From: Juglans regia
Lineage: Eukaryota; Streptophyta; Magnoliopsida; Fagales; Juglandaceae
Direction: 5' to 3'
DNA length: 64,000 nt
NCBI RefSeq assembly: GCF_001411555.2
Contig: NC_049909.1
Coordinates: 21,562,623-21,626,622, forward strand
Within the stretch, counting starts at the first letter, position 1. Each line of letters opens with the position of its first letter. The translations under genes and the position numbers were made by a program. This document shows, one piece after another, positions 11,968-26,040 of the stretch. The notes under the pieces were generated by a model. The model worked only from the letters and a program-made list of their open reading frames with translations. It was not told the DNA's origin and ran no database searches.

Positions 11968-14900
11968 ATGAAAATAAATATGTTTCTTGTTCGGCTTCTT
12001 CTTGCTTCAATCGTCATGACCGTTTGCTTTGCAACTTTTGCTTCCGGAGCCCTTGAAGTACTGCCCGATGATGAAGGTATGCACACACATGACACACACA
12101 GATATCCATTGACACACAGCTAGGAGTGAATTTGATTAATTGGGTTTGCTTAAAATATAATTGTGGAGTTCAATTTACAGTGCAAGCTTTGCGTGACATA
12201 TTCAATACGTTGGGGAAGAAGGACTGGGACTTCTATAACCCATGTAATGGTACTGTGCCACCATCGGCCGTACAAGAGGGTAATATTTGTGCTGTTAACT
12301 GCAGCAGCTGCTTCGTGAATGGCATTAACGAGTCATACCGCGTTGTAGGCATGTACGTTGTCATCTCTCTTTCTCTGATCATCCTCATCACTTCATGACG
12401 AGCTGTTTCATAAGTCTCAAATTTTTCTTTTATAGGAAAACACGTCATTAACAGAAAAACATTACAAATTGTTAACGTGATATGCTTAATTTATTTTACA
12501 GTAAAATGTATTTTATAATTTAACTTATTCACGAACTTGTTAAATTCAATTATTTTTTCAAAAAAGAGTAACTAAGGTCTTGTTTCTGTAAACATGTATT
12601 TTCATATATTTTATTTTTAAACATCACTTAAATACAAAATATTTTTAAATTTTAAATTTTTAATTTTTTCATCTAATTATTATCTAATAGTTACAAATTT
12701 CTCAAACTTTCAAACTAAACATAAAAAATAATACAATTTTTTAAATCTTAAAATAAAAATTTTATTGAAAAATTATATTCAAATAATATTTTAATTTTAT
12801 AATATTTTTATTCAAAATTTTTTTTTTCTGATGTTTCAAAACTCAATAAAATATTTTAAATCAAACAATTTATAAATAATCTGAAATGTTCTAAGTTTCC
12901 AAATGGTTCATAAATGCTTTTAAACTCCCTTGCTTGCCACTATTTTAAAATATAATAATATTTGTGGAAAAACTAAAAATTAAAAATAAATAATTCGTTT
13001 TCCTTATGAACTCAATTCTCAAGCGGTACTGAAGTTAAAACGTTAGAATGATGGCATGGCTTGGCTGCAAACCGCTGAAGTACAAACTAACGACCGCTTG
13101 CCCAAACATGCAGTGAGTTCGGTGTCTACAATATGTATGGTTTCTAAGGCTCCGTTTGAGTATTAGAGTATTTTGAAAATATTTTATTATTATTTATTAT
13201 TTATTATTTTCTATTTATTATTTCTTATTTTATTATTATTTTTTTTACTATTATTCATAAAATACCTGACATCACCTCCCTACCAAAACATAATCTTAAC
13301 AATTTTTGCGGATGTCTTTTCAAGAATTATTTCTTTTGAGTACAAAATTGACATGTTCATTCTCGCGGGCACAAATGTACACCTATCATATATCAATTGG
13401 ATATTGGTTATACGCCATCTAATCTTATATAATTACTATAATTTTTTTAAAATTTTAATTAAAATATAATAAATATTTTAATATTTTAAAATAAAAATTA
13501 TATTAAAAATTCATATGTTAATAATATTTTATTTTATTTTATATTTTATATTTTTTATATAATCAAAATTTCAAAATCAATCTCCTATTTTTTCAGTCAA
13601 CGACTCATTCTGTTGGTAGACTAGCTTAAGGTTCCACGCTGAAGAGGATAATGCCACGTATAAGTTTAAAAAACTACAAATTACATGAGTCATCGTCTAA
13701 AACAGAAACTAATGACCGCTTGCTCAAACAAGCAGTGAGTCGCCGACACCGAATTACAATATGTATGGTCCCGAGTCGTACCACAATTTTTGTGGATGTC
13801 CTTTCAATAATTGTTTCTTTTGAGCTTTACAAAATAAATAATTTATTTTTTTAAAATTTTTAAATAAAAATAATATTTTAATAATATTTTATTTTATTTT
13901 TATATATAATTAAAAAAAATTTAAAGTCAATCATCTATCTCTTCAGTCAGCGACCCATTCTGTCGGTAGGCTAACTTTAGCGTTCCACGCGAAAAAGGAT
14001 AATGCCACGAATAAGTTTACAAAACTACTAATTACATTAGTCATCGCTTCTACCTCTAAACACATACTTTTACAAATCAATATTTTTTATCTTAATTCAA
14101 ATAATCTTATTATTTTTTACAGATTTCTATTTCATTGACTATTCAAACGAAGCCTTATAATTTTTTAAAAGATAACATGACTACTCTCCATTTTATTTTT
14201 CTTACTCAATAGTAATTCCTAAGTACGATTTTATTAGTTGATTTTTTTTTTAAAAGTACGATTTTATTAAGTTCAAGTCTAAAAATATTAATTTTTAGTC
14301 ATTCTGTTCTCAAGTTAGTTCAAGGAGTACACATTTCACATTATTTAAATAATAAATTTTAATTTTAAAAATTCAAATTTTTAAAATTTTCTTTCAAATC
14401 AAATCAAGTAATATAAACATGACTTTAATAGATGTGTTATCCACACCGACTTATTAATAAGATTCTCTTTGCAAAATTAAAATCAAGCCATGTAAACACT
14501 TTAATAGATGTGTTATCCACACACAACCTTATTATTAAGGTTCTTTTTCCATAACAAATACACCTTTATTGGTTTTCATGTTCTTTTGATATTACTTCAT
14601 TGGCTAATTATAATTTAGAGAAATGATATTTGCAGTTACAAAGTATGTAAATATTGTACATTTATTTTTTTTTAAAAAATGAATAAATGCCAGACCAACA
14701 TGAAAAAATTAATTTTTTAAAATTATACTCTACTCTTTTTTAAAAGGAATGTTCAGCGCTTATACAACATATAATTGTGTCATTATCCTAAATTTATCTA
14801 TGCTATCCTATTTCATTATATATTACAAGATAGTTTCTTTACATAGAGATGCATGCTGTTTATTATAGATTTTGTCATCATCAATTACACCTTTAGATAT

Positions 14901-17398
14901 ATTATATTTTAAGTAATTATCTATTTAAGTAATGAAATCCTTCAACGCATGTCACGTAAAGTATAATTGTATTTAATAAAATTAAAGATAAAGAATAGTA
15001 TTACTCTTTTAATATGGCCATAATCTTAAAAATCAAGATTTAGTTGCTATATATATGTATGTATGTATGTATGTATGCATGCATGCATGCATGCATTGCG
15101 TATTGTGAAAGTTAAGCACAATTATTGAAAAAAGAGTAGTGATAGAAAAATCTTTTACAACTTTGTTTTAAATTGATGACATTTTTAGAAAACAATGATA
15201 CTTAAGTTTGTTTTATTAAAACGTCCTCTATTTAAGATAAAGTAATGAAACAGTACTTTTAAAAAATGGATCTATTTTTATTATCATTTTCTCGTGATAG
15301 AAACATAATTATTTAACAACTTTGTTTTAAATTGATGGTGCGCATTTTTATAAATAATGATATATGCTCATTATACCGTTACAATTATGTTTTATAAAAA
15401 CATTTTTGTCCTTATCATTCTCCTTTAAAAAAATTGTTCTCTACTGGAATTTCAGACTTCTCAAAAGACAGAATCTATTAGGCACTCTTCCTTCAAATTT
15501 GGGGAGGTTACCTTGCCTGCGAGTACTGTAAGTGTATTGTACGTGTATTGTTTTCTTTCATCAACTAACTTACCTATATATTGGAACTCATTTCTTCGTC
15601 CCCCTTTATTGTATCTGCAGTGACCTCACTCGCAACTACCTTAACGGTTCAATCCCTTCGGCATGGAGCTCCATGAAGCAGCTGCAAGATGTGTAATCCC
15701 ACTTTTCCATATATTTATGTGAAGTAATACTAGATACAAGTTTAAAAAAAATTAATTTGGTGCAAATCTTTTATTAAAAAGTGGTCGGTTCTACTAAAAA
15801 ATTAAAAGATTTTTTTTTGTTTTTACATTTTTTTAAGTTGAGTATTTTTTTTTTACAAATTGATTACGTAAAACTTGTCTACGTGAGATTTGTACAAATC
15901 ATTTCTCTATTCACGTATTAGTTTAACTTAAAGTCGTTCTCATGTGCATGAGGCTAACTGTACGTTTTATATATATATATATATATATATATAATTATAA
16001 GTAATTGTTCATGTCTTTAAGTTTAAGGGCATATTTAGATGCTAATTAAAGTATCTCTAAATTTTGTGAATAGTAATAAAATAATTTAATTGAAAATATT
16101 TTATTAAATTTTAGGAAGAGAGAGAATTTTGAATAAAAATATATTTTAAAATAACTATTGTACTAGAGTTTATGAAAATGAATATATAAAGTTAAAAAAT
16201 TATTTGAATATAATTTTTTATCCTAAGATTTGTAAAAGTTGTATTAAATTTTGTGTTTGAGCATTCATCATGATTAGGTAGTGATTAAATTAAAATTTTA
16301 AAATAAAAAAAAAAAATTGTATTTTAATGATGTTCACAAACGAAGTTACTAAAAATTTAGAAGTTTTAAGAATTTTAAAAATTCTCATTTACTGTATTAA
16401 ACATGCCCTAAGTTTTCTTGATTCTTGAACCTATACTTCCTTGTACTAGGAGGATTTTAACACAGTGGTCTTATCGCATGCAGTTCCCTTTTAGGAAACC
16501 GGTTAACGGGTCCTATCCCTAGAGATCTTGCAAAAATCACAACTTTGAGAAACTTGTGAGTTTTGATCGCACCCATTTCGTTTCTATATTTTAACAGTTT
16601 TTTGTGAGGATTATTGTTAGAGAGCAATTCGGTTTTCTTCTTTGTAGGACGGTCGAGTTCAATCAACTTTCAGGAAATCTTCCTCCAGAGCTTGGGAGTT
16701 TGTCCTACTTAGAAAAACTGTAAGATGAATTTCATATTCTCAATTGCGAGTTCCATCTCTCTTGTTTGCAACGAGAATTACTTGGATTGGATTTTCTGTA
16801 GAAAAAAAATGTTGAATCCTGATATTGCTGATAATTAAGCCATTGGATGGATTACTTTTACTTGTATATTTATATTTATCTGTTGTTTTCGATCGTAGTA
16901 AACTCAGCTCGAATAGTTTTACTGGGGAGCTACCTCCTTCATTCGCAAACTTGACCTCATTGACAGATTTGTAAGCTTCTAATTATTTCTTTCTATATCG
17001 AGTTTTATTTCCACGTGCTGAAATTATAAGTTACTAATATTTGCCTTTTGATCAGATATCTATGACACTTTTTTTTTTTTTGTCTTGTCAATGATCAAAC
17101 GTAAATGCGCAGTCTGATCAGCGACAATCAATTTTCTGGACAGATTCCCAGTTATATTCAAAACTGGAAAAACCTCACTAACCTGTGAGATCTTATAATA
17201 TATTCCTTTTTTGAACTTTTGAAAAGATTTTGTTGTTATTATATTACAAAAATCGTGTCTTATCATGACTCATAAAATCCAAATATGGCAACATGAACAG
17301 ATTTATTCAGGCAAGTGGTTTGAAGGGCCCAATTCCTCGCCTCGATCATTTGGAAAAGTTAATTGAATTGTCAGTATGAATCCCTATTAATCTCACAG

Positions 17399-17431
<33 letters not shown>

Positions 17432-20400
17432 CATCTCGGTATATATGGAGATGGAACATATAATTATATGATTTGAACAACTATTCTTTGTTGAATTTTG
17501 ACATACAGGAGAATCAGTGACTTGAATGGATCTGATCAAGTAACTAATTTTCCACTCAAAAACATTGACGTAGCACAATGGAAAATACTGTACGTGAGTC
17601 CAATGTTTCAGCAGCGCATAATTTTCCAAAGTAGTGTACGATCCTTATGGCTAGCTAGCTACTTTACTCAAGTTTTACATAATTATTTACTCTTTTTTTT
17701 TTCCAAGGATGTTGAGGAATTGCAATCTTACTGGACCGCTACCCAATCCAATATTATCTCCCGGGGCTAAGATATCATTGTCAACCTTGTTAGTATAGTA
17801 CTTCTTGATCATCAATTCCACTATTTAATTCCCAGCCCGTTTTATGATATTTTAGAAACCTTCGTGAAATTAATTGTACCGCCTGAAAGGAGTACCGGAG
17901 TGATTTGCAAAATCTTTTAGGGTTCTATATATTTATTTTCTAATTCAGTTAGTTATAAATTCTCCTGCAGAGATCTCAGCTTCAACAGTCTAACTGGAGA
18001 AATTCCAGAGAGCTTTGGAAGTTCACTACGAGATGTACAACGCATGTAAGCAATATTGCAGACAGAAATAGATTGATTTCATTCAGCTGACATCGCCTAG
18101 CTAAGTATTGGCATACTGGGGATGTAAAAGGCCGGCCATTAATTTAGAATAGCCTGATCAATTAAGCAATCTCTCAACCCACTTTTCCATTTTGTTCACT
18201 CTTAATACAATGTAATCATTAAAACCCGCATTAATGACTTAGCTCATCACATTATATAAATACTGATTTAGACATTTTAATATGTTTAAAAATTTATAAA
18301 ATCTAATTCCAAAAATTTAAATTAATAAAAATAAATAAATTTAATTATTTATATTCATCTTTAGGATATTTGTCTCGGAGCAAGTTTACCAACGCTAGCT
18401 GTAATGCACAAAACTTATACGTACGTAATGATCGATCGATGCTGACTGGTTAATACTGATTCTGTACGTACAGATACTTAACCGGCAACTTGTTTACTGG
18501 ACCAATACCTCCTTGGATACTGAATGGAGGAAAAAATATGTAAGCTAATTCTCTGCCAAATTCCATATCTATATTTGAGCTTTCTTGCGTGGTAGGCTAG
18601 CTAGGCTGGCATTTAAGACTATATAATTAATTAGCATGATAATAAGAAGGCTGCTGGCTTGACACTACTCTCGTGTTGTTATTTTTCAACAAGAAAGCGC
18701 TCACTTTGTGCGACTTTTTTCCTGATTTCTAAGCTCAAAGAAGAGTTCTTAGATCTAGCATTTGAAAATTCTACTTCATAAATACACTACTGATCAGTAT
18801 AACAAATATCCTAATTACTAGCTTAAAAATGGATGAATGAAAAAATGTTCTGATCACTGAAACCAATTTAGTTCTGCACAATTTTACTTATTCGAATATC
18901 TCCTTTTAAATTCGAGACTCATATATTTGTATTATTGCTAGCTGTATTTGGTCATCCAAGTTGAAGGGAAAGAACTAGCCTCCTTACTGGTTTCGAATCG
19001 AAGGTTCTGGTATTTGTTTATGTGATTAGTAGCAAACATAATTATGACTATGAAGAAGATCATGATGATCCTTTTAGGCAGTTTTTGATAATTATATATT
19101 AGCTTATGATAATTAAATTGATAAGCAGCATATCTCATTAAGAGCTTGTAATGGATTGAGATTGCAATTGTAAGCTGAATCTTTTGGACAATACACAGGA
19201 ATGAACTATACGAAGAATAAGAAGAATAATTTGCATATGATATCATCTTTCCAAGAATTTGATGATCTGTCATGTAAAATAAAAGTAATTCTGATAATTT
19301 GATCGTGCTGCATTACGGAAGACGATGAAACACATTGCTTCTTTTGTGTGCAGCGATCTTTCATATAACAAGTTTACAATTCCTGATCAAGGATCGGAAT
19401 CATCATCATCGAATTGTAAACACGGGAATGGGTATGACTTTCATCTAATAATATGAGACGCACATGCATGCAGCATGGTCACATATATATACTCACTCAT
19501 GAACTTTTATCTTGGTGTCATTTTCCTCATCAGGATTAACTTGTTCGCAAGCTCTTCGATGGACAATGAAACGTATGTATCAATTTTTTTATAAGTTTTT
19601 CTAAGGTCAACTTTCCTGTGATATATGACACAAATCCAATTTCGTTCATGCTAACCTATTGATCTGGACCTTCATTGTATTACGTACGTACCAGTAGCAA
19701 TATTGTTTCGTGTTTGAGGAGCAGCTCGCCTTGTCCCAAAAGTAAGTTGAAATGTCATCATATACTTCCTCTAGAATATTGATAAATTCTCGTGGTTACA
19801 TTTGAGTCGTCATCAGTAGTACTGTACCATCCCATGCAATTATAGCCAAAATGTGTATAATTTCTGATCAGCAATACTACATTCATGTTCTTAGCAAAAC
19901 TTCTTACAGTTAGTAAATATATAGATTTTTAAAACAAACAAAAAAAAAATGACATAAAAAAAAGAGGTGAAAAATCATAGGTTGAAAACTCACTCGTCTG
20001 AAATTGTAGAGGCCGTTTTCTTCCTTTTTTTCCCCCCATTTCTTTTTCAATGAAATTAGGCCTCATGTTTTGTCTACCCGATGAACACGTGTGGCTAAAA
20101 TGTTGCTTTTTGTCTCAGATGGCCGGTACAATCTTCATATAAATTGCGGCGGAAAAAAAGTACCTGTTAATAAAAGTATTGAATTTGATGCTGATGATAC
20201 AAATCCAGGACCTTCAGATTTCTTCCGTCAAAAAGAGTACTACTGGTCGTTTAGCAACACTGGTCAATTCATAGACGATACCCGCCCCATAAGAGATTAC
20301 TTTTTGTCAAATTCATCCAGACTCTCTACGAGCACGACCAATCCCGAACTGTACATGACAGCGCGCTTTTCTCCTCTCTCTCTTACTTATTATGCCTTTT

Positions 20401-23400
20401 GTTTGGTAAGTGGGAAGTACAGAGTAAGGCTCCATTTTGCGGAGATAGTGTTCTCTGATGATGAAACGTACAGCAGCTTGGGAAGACGTGTATTTGATGT
20501 TTACATTCAGGTTAATTTCCTACGTAAACATTGTTGCTAGCATGAAACAATTGTTAATGCATGACATGTAATTAATGGATTCGAATATTAATATATATTG
20601 TAGGGAAAGCGAAGGCTGAAGGATTTCGATATTGTAAAGGCGGCAGGTGGGGTTCGTAAGCCAAATATTCAAAGTTTTGATGTTGTCGTGACTAATAGTA
20701 GTACCCTGGAGATCCGTTTCTACTGGGCTGGGAAGGGGACAACTGATATCCCATCGAAAGGAGACTATGGTCCTCTCATTTCAGCCATTTCTGTGGATTC
20801 TTGTAGGTGTTCTATTGAATATTGAGCTCTTGCATTCACTTCTAATGACCTGGTTTGCTCACGTATCTAATTAAGCTTTTGATTTTACTTTTCTTTCTGT
20901 GGATAATTTAAGGCAGCATGATGAGGCACATACTTCATGGAACATGCCAAACTCATTAAATTCCATCAATTCGTTTTTTTATGGTGTTCATTTCAATATT
21001 TTCCTTTGTTTGAAAACAAATCATGCAGACTATTAAAATTCCAATTAAGTAGTGAAAGATCAAAATAATTGTGTTGATTTTTAACTACTTTTGAAACTGT
21101 CGGATGTCATACATTTCTTAGTTGGCTAGTTGATGATTTCTCCTATCAATTGCCTTGACATTAATATTGATCTTAAACTATAACCCTCCTAAATCTATAT
21201 ATTTTCGATGCAGACTGTCAGAAAAGAATATTATGTATGTTAGATAATATTACCATACTTAGAATATATTCATAATATTCTAGTATGTATAGTAATATGA
21301 TTTATTTTCTACCATATTTAATTTATTGTATAAATCAATTAGTATAATTGATTTATTGTGTTTCCGTCATTTCTCTAGCTCCATTCACTGGCCTGTAAAT
21401 AGGGCCACATATTATGTATTCAACACTTCATTATAGCAAAGATGTAGGCCTCAAAGCCTCTCCCATTATCTCTCTCCCCCCATCTCCCATCTCCCATCTC
21501 TTTTCTATATTTTATTTTATTTTTATTTTCTACAGATGATCAAATCCCTTCAAGTATACCTAAAGGGGAAGTGGTTGGAATTATCGTTGCCGGAGCTTTT
21601 GTTATAATATTATTTATTGTGGCTATACTCTGGTGGAAAGGTTGTCTAGGACAAAGATCAAGTGCTACTGAACATGGTAGTTTCAAGGCAATTAATATTG
21701 TTATTATCAAGCAATTTTCCATCTCTACAATCAATAAATAGAAGTTTCATTAAAATATTTTTCATCTGTATCTTAAGGAATATTGTTAAGAATTCTTCAA
21801 ATTTCCTAGAGATACTTGTCTATCTAACTTGGCACCTTCCTCAGATTTAAGAGGCTTAGACCTGAAAACTGGAATATTCACCTTAAGGCAAATCAAAACA
21901 GCCACAAACAACTTTGATGCGGTGAATAAAATTGGGGAAGGTGGTTTTGGTTCTGTTTATAAGGTATAGTGGAGAAAATAATTTCCTTGATTGATGCGAG
22001 TTGAACTGATCTTCTTAAGTGTAGCTCTTTCTTTTTGAAGTGTCATTCTTTAAGCATGAAAAGAAGTTTATGTTTTCTTTATGCACGCAAGGCCTATTGT
22101 CTGATGGCACCATGATGGCAATCAAACAACTTTCTTCCAAATCAAAGCAAGGAAATCGTGAGTTTTTGAATGAGATCGGCATGATTTCTGCTTTGCAGCA
22201 CCCTCATCTTGTGAAGCTCTATGGATGCTGTGTTGAAGGAAATCAATTGTTGCTAGTATACGAGTACATGGAAAATAATAGCCTTGCTCGTGCTTTGTTT
22301 GGTAAAATTTGATCTTCATGCACGTAATTGCTTTGTTTACTTGTATCATGCGTATTTATAACATGCAATCAATGATAACGTACATGCATGTATCATGTAT
22401 GCATAATGGAAATAATCCTAATTAAATGCTTTCTATTAACTTGATTGATTGCAGGGCCAGAAGAATATCAATTACAATTGGATTGGCCAACAAGACATAG
22501 GATTTGTGTTGGTATAGCAAGAGGTTTGGCCTATCTCCATGAAGAATCAAGATTGAAGATTGTCCATAGAGACATCAAGGCTACTAATGTCTTGCTTGAT
22601 AAAAATCTCAACCCTAAGATATCCGACTTTGGTTTGGCCAAGCTTGATGAAGAGGATAATACCCACATCAGCACCCGAATTGCTGGAACTTAGTGAGTTG
22701 TATTTTATAATGCACCTAAGACTTTTGTTTCAAAAGAAAAAAAAAATTAGAAATGATTGTCGTTGATTATATAGCAATGTTAGAAATTCCCGATGTTGAA
22801 AACACCACATGATGATCTGTGATTTTGCAGTGGTTATATGGCACCTGAGTATGCGATGCGAGGCTATTTAACTGACAAAGCAGATGTTTATAGTTTTGGA
22901 ATAGTCGCATTGGAAATTGTCAGTGGGAAGAGCAACACGAGTCACCGGCCTAAGGGGGAATCTCTACAGCTTCTTGATTGGGTGATTTCACTCACTTTTT
23001 GTCTTGCATTTCTTGCTTTTTTACACTCTTGGTTATTTTTATTTTCTTGTGTTTGCTAATATTAAAAATGTGGACTAGCTAGAGAAATATTTCATGACAA
23101 ATATAAAATATCCAATTGCCACACTTGCAGAGCAAGAATGAAGAATCAACTCCGTCTTCTATATATTATCTGTTTCCCGAGTACTTTTTTCTAGGAGTAC
23201 AAATTCCTTACCAATATCACGTTGTTACTGATTTCTCAAGTCAAAAATAGCTATTTTTCCTCTGTAATTGGTAGCTTATTCTATGATTTGTTTATGCAGG
23301 CACTTGTTTTAAAAGAGAAAGGAAATCTATTGGATTTGGTTGATCCAAGATTAGGCTCAAACTACATGAAGGACGAGGTTATGCGTTTGATTAATGTGGC

Positions 23401-23695
23401 TCTCCTATGCACTAATGTTTCTGCAGCAGTTAGGCCTACCATGTCCTTAGTGGTGAGCATGCTTGAGGGCGGCGCTATTATTCCAGAGTTGGGTCCAAAT
23501 TTAAGTATCATAGATGATGAAATGAAAGTGAAGGCACTGTGGGAGCATTTCCAAGATAAGAAAGAATCGAGTAGGTCGGAAAATAGCCAGACCCAAAGTT
23601 TATTAAGGGATGATCCATTCACGGGTTCTTCTACATCCGCTGTTGATCTATATCCAATCAACGTGGATTCTAGTTATTGGGAGAAAAGAGTTTAG
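11968..23695 (+). CDS. LRR-malectin receptor-like Ser/Thr kinase (LRR-VIII-2), 24 exons; kinase frame depends on a defective intron 20
   Basis: Exons: 11968-12076, 12181-12352, 15456-15527, 15621-15692, 16484-16555, 16648-16719, 16899-16970, 17113-17184, 17301-17369, 17509-17589, 17708-17788, 17971-18045, 18474-18539, 19354-19431, 19534-19572, 19695-19741, 20119-20510, 20604-20802, 21536-21676, 21845-21963, 22091-22301, 22455-22692, 22831-22981, 23300-23695 (about 1031 codons). The parts are a signal peptide ([20 protein letters not shown]), about ten LRRs mostly coded by 72-nt exons of one phase, a malectin domain (from [12 protein letters not shown], residues about 420-600), and a TM segment ([20 protein letters not shown], about 625). 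The kinase has [27 protein letters not shown] and APE, an RD kinase. It belongs to the plasma-membrane RFK1/At1g53430-like group; the ligand is unknown. Oddity: between 21963 and 22091 standard GT-AG splicing loses one base and ends the protein at the P-loop. An in-frame ATG at 11980 is an alternative start and matches the start of the paralogue at 62606. Confidence 0.85.
12353..15455 (+). repeat. Large intron 2 with a local internal duplication
   Basis: Two related units lie at about 13040-13695 and 13700-14060. Shared landmarks are GACCGCTTGC, GCAGTGAGT, ACAATTTTTG(T/C)GGATGTC, the TTCTGT(T/C)GGTAG stretch, GTTCCACGC and GATAATGCCACG. The start of intron 2 in the paralogue (63022 onward) has only one such unit. 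The outer ends AAGGCTCCGTTTGAGTATT (13147) and CTATTCAAACGAAGCCTTA (about 14139) are roughly inverted, so a MITE origin is possible. A TATG/CATG microsatellite lies at about 15055-15098. No gene is seen. Confidence 0.55.
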
Positions 23696-24840
23696 ATAAA
23701 TGAGCAATACTGCCGTCTTTAATCGTGCATTAATTATTGTGACATATTATATATGTGGTGTACTTAAATGAAAAGTCACATTATTTAATAAGGATTCTGT
23801 GGTGTAATAAATGTGTGAATTGCTAGCATAGCTAGGCATCTGAAAAACAGTAAACTTTTATATGTGATACTGATATGGGATTATATTTGAATTAGGACAT
23901 AATCTTTATGTTTTACAATTTACATTTCCTGATTTTCATGTTTAATTTTTCCATTGATATTGAATTCTGATTAGATTTTGTATGATCATGTTGGTCTATA
24001 AAATCAAAAGATTTATAGCCATACCTGGCAATTTTTTACGTACGCATCCCCTTTTGATTTTTCCGGATTATAAGATAAAAAAATATTTATATTGAATTTG
24101 TAAAATACATATATAAATTCTCCTTAAACTATCATTTAATTTTGAATCACTCCTCAAACTATAAATATATATATATATATATATAATTAATCTACCGCAT
24201 GAAATGCATGTAGTGTGCCAGAAAGCCTTAATTTACATGCAATCAAGTCCCAACACGGACCAAGTACTACTGATCATTACTATTTGCCCCTAATGCGCAC
24301 CAAATTATATGTACTTAGAAATATTTGGAAAAATAAATCACAGTAGTTCCAACTGATAATTATCCATAAATATATTATTATAAGTTTTACAATTAAATTG
24401 ATGCACTGTTTGATTAATTTCAGAAGTTAAAATCAAAATTAACGAGTTATTATTAAGACTAACATTAATGATCGTGTAGATGCCGTTTTGAGTATGTAAA
24501 AAAATTGTTAGTTGAGAAATGATCAGTGTTTGGTCCATATATATATTCATAATGTCCCAACAACAACATTAGAAACGGAAATTAAGAGATTGTTAAAGAG
24601 AAAATGTGTTTCTTTTGCCTTCGAGTACGCACTCGGCACTAGATTACCAAAATACACATGATCATGCGTGTGTGACATATATATATATATATATGTATGT
24701 ATGTATGTATGTTTTTGTATATATATTTATATATATTTCTGCATCATTCTTTCCACACCTTTCAAGTCCTAATTAACTATTCTCTCTCTCTAATATCTAT
24801 AGATATCTCTCTCAACACAAGCACCTACACCGCGTACGCC
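23696..24840. repeat. Second copy of the RLK 3' flank and TBL upstream region
   Basis: Aligns with 200-1280. Differences are a few substitutions, short indels, and longer TA and TATG runs near 24160-24186 and 24677-24715. No separate gene is seen. Confidence 0.8.
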
Positions 24841-24846
24841 ATGAAA

Positions 24847-25016
24847 CATTGGATTAAAAGCTTTTGTTTTTTTGCTTTTGTCATGTTACTCGTTTCAGGC
24901 ATTCGCCATTAATGCAATTCCAAAACGGAGCCATTGGATTAAAAGCTTTTGTTCTTTTGCTTTTGTCATGTTACTCTTTTCAGGCATTCGCCATTAATGC
25001 AATTCCAAGATCGGTT
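24847..25016 (+). repeat. 85-bp tandem duplication in TBL pseudogene exon 1
   Basis: CATTGGATTAAAAGCTTTTG starts at 24847 and again at 24932, and both units run through CATTCGCCATTAATGCAATT with two or three substitutions. 85 is not a multiple of 3, so the duplication alone breaks the frame. Confidence 0.85.
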
Positions 25017-25309
25017 CATGATGATTCCTATCCTTTGTACAACTCAACATCCTGCCCCTTCATTATGAAAGAATTTGACTGCAGAAAAATGAGCAACCTG
25101 ATACCGATTATCTCAAATATAGATGGAAGCGTCGCCGTTGTAAATTGCCAAGGTCAGTCGGTACCCATCACTACAACAGAATGTGTCTTTTGTGACAGAG
25201 AAAATTGTCACAAAAAAATAACAAACCGTCACCACAACCGTCACCTAAAGTGTGTCACAGAAAACATTTGGTGATGGTTTACTGTTCAACCATCACAAAA
25301 AATATTTTT

Positions 25310-25775
25310 AGTGACGGTTGGAAGTGTTCCGTTCGGTACAACGTTCGAACGTTCCTTTTTTTGTGACAGTTGGGAAGGAAACTGTCACAGAAAGTCACGT
25401 TCGAAAGTAAAATTAAACGTTCGGACGTTAACCCGACATATTGGCGCTCGAATGAGAAAATTTGACGTTCATGCATCCGAACGTTAATTACAATAAACGT
25501 TCAAATTTTCGTTCAAACGTAAACATAAATATTCAAACATAACGCGTTAAACGTTCGGACGTTATTTCGAATGTAAACAAAGGAGCATTTGAATGCAAGT
25601 TCTTTGTTCGAACGTTAATCGCTTTATCATTCAAACGGTTTGTTCATTTTAGTGTGAGGAAGTTCGAACGTAGAGTTTGACATTCGAACGATCCAATTTA
25701 TGTATTTACGTTCGAACATTTGTTCGAATGTGAACCAACGTTCGAACGATTTTTATTTACATTCGAACGTACAGA
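25310..25775. repeat. Left subterminal cluster of the ACGTTCGAACGT palindrome
   Basis: At least one perfect 12-mer and about a dozen variants (AACGTTCGGACGTT, GTTCGAACGTTAA, ACGTTCGAACGA and others) spaced 20-60 bp apart. In CACTA elements such subterminal repeats are the binding sites of TnpA. That role is inferred here. Confidence 0.8.
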
Positions 25776-26040
25776 TCAGAAATACTAATTTCATAAAATT
25801 TAAAAACATAATACCAATTGTATGATATTACATACTATCAATTAACAAGTAACAATGTCTTATAAAAGTATAAAATTAGATATTAAAACTAGCCAGAAAT
25901 ACTGATAAAATTTATTTCTTCTTTTTCCCTCGCCCACCGCGATTCTGTTGCAACAACATAACACGCTCTATTTGCACCATCATCTCCCATTGCACTTACT
26001 CTTGCACTTCAATGCGTATTCTTTCCTCCTGATCTCTTTG

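Noticed and set aside
18938..19273. 111-aa minus-strand frame
   Set aside because: Falls in an intron of the plus-strand receptor gene, has low-complexity composition and no recognised motif.
25310..25775. Possible CRISPR-like array of spaced palindromes
   Set aside because: Plant nuclear context, irregular spacing and degenerate repeats. They lie in CACTA subterminal regions.
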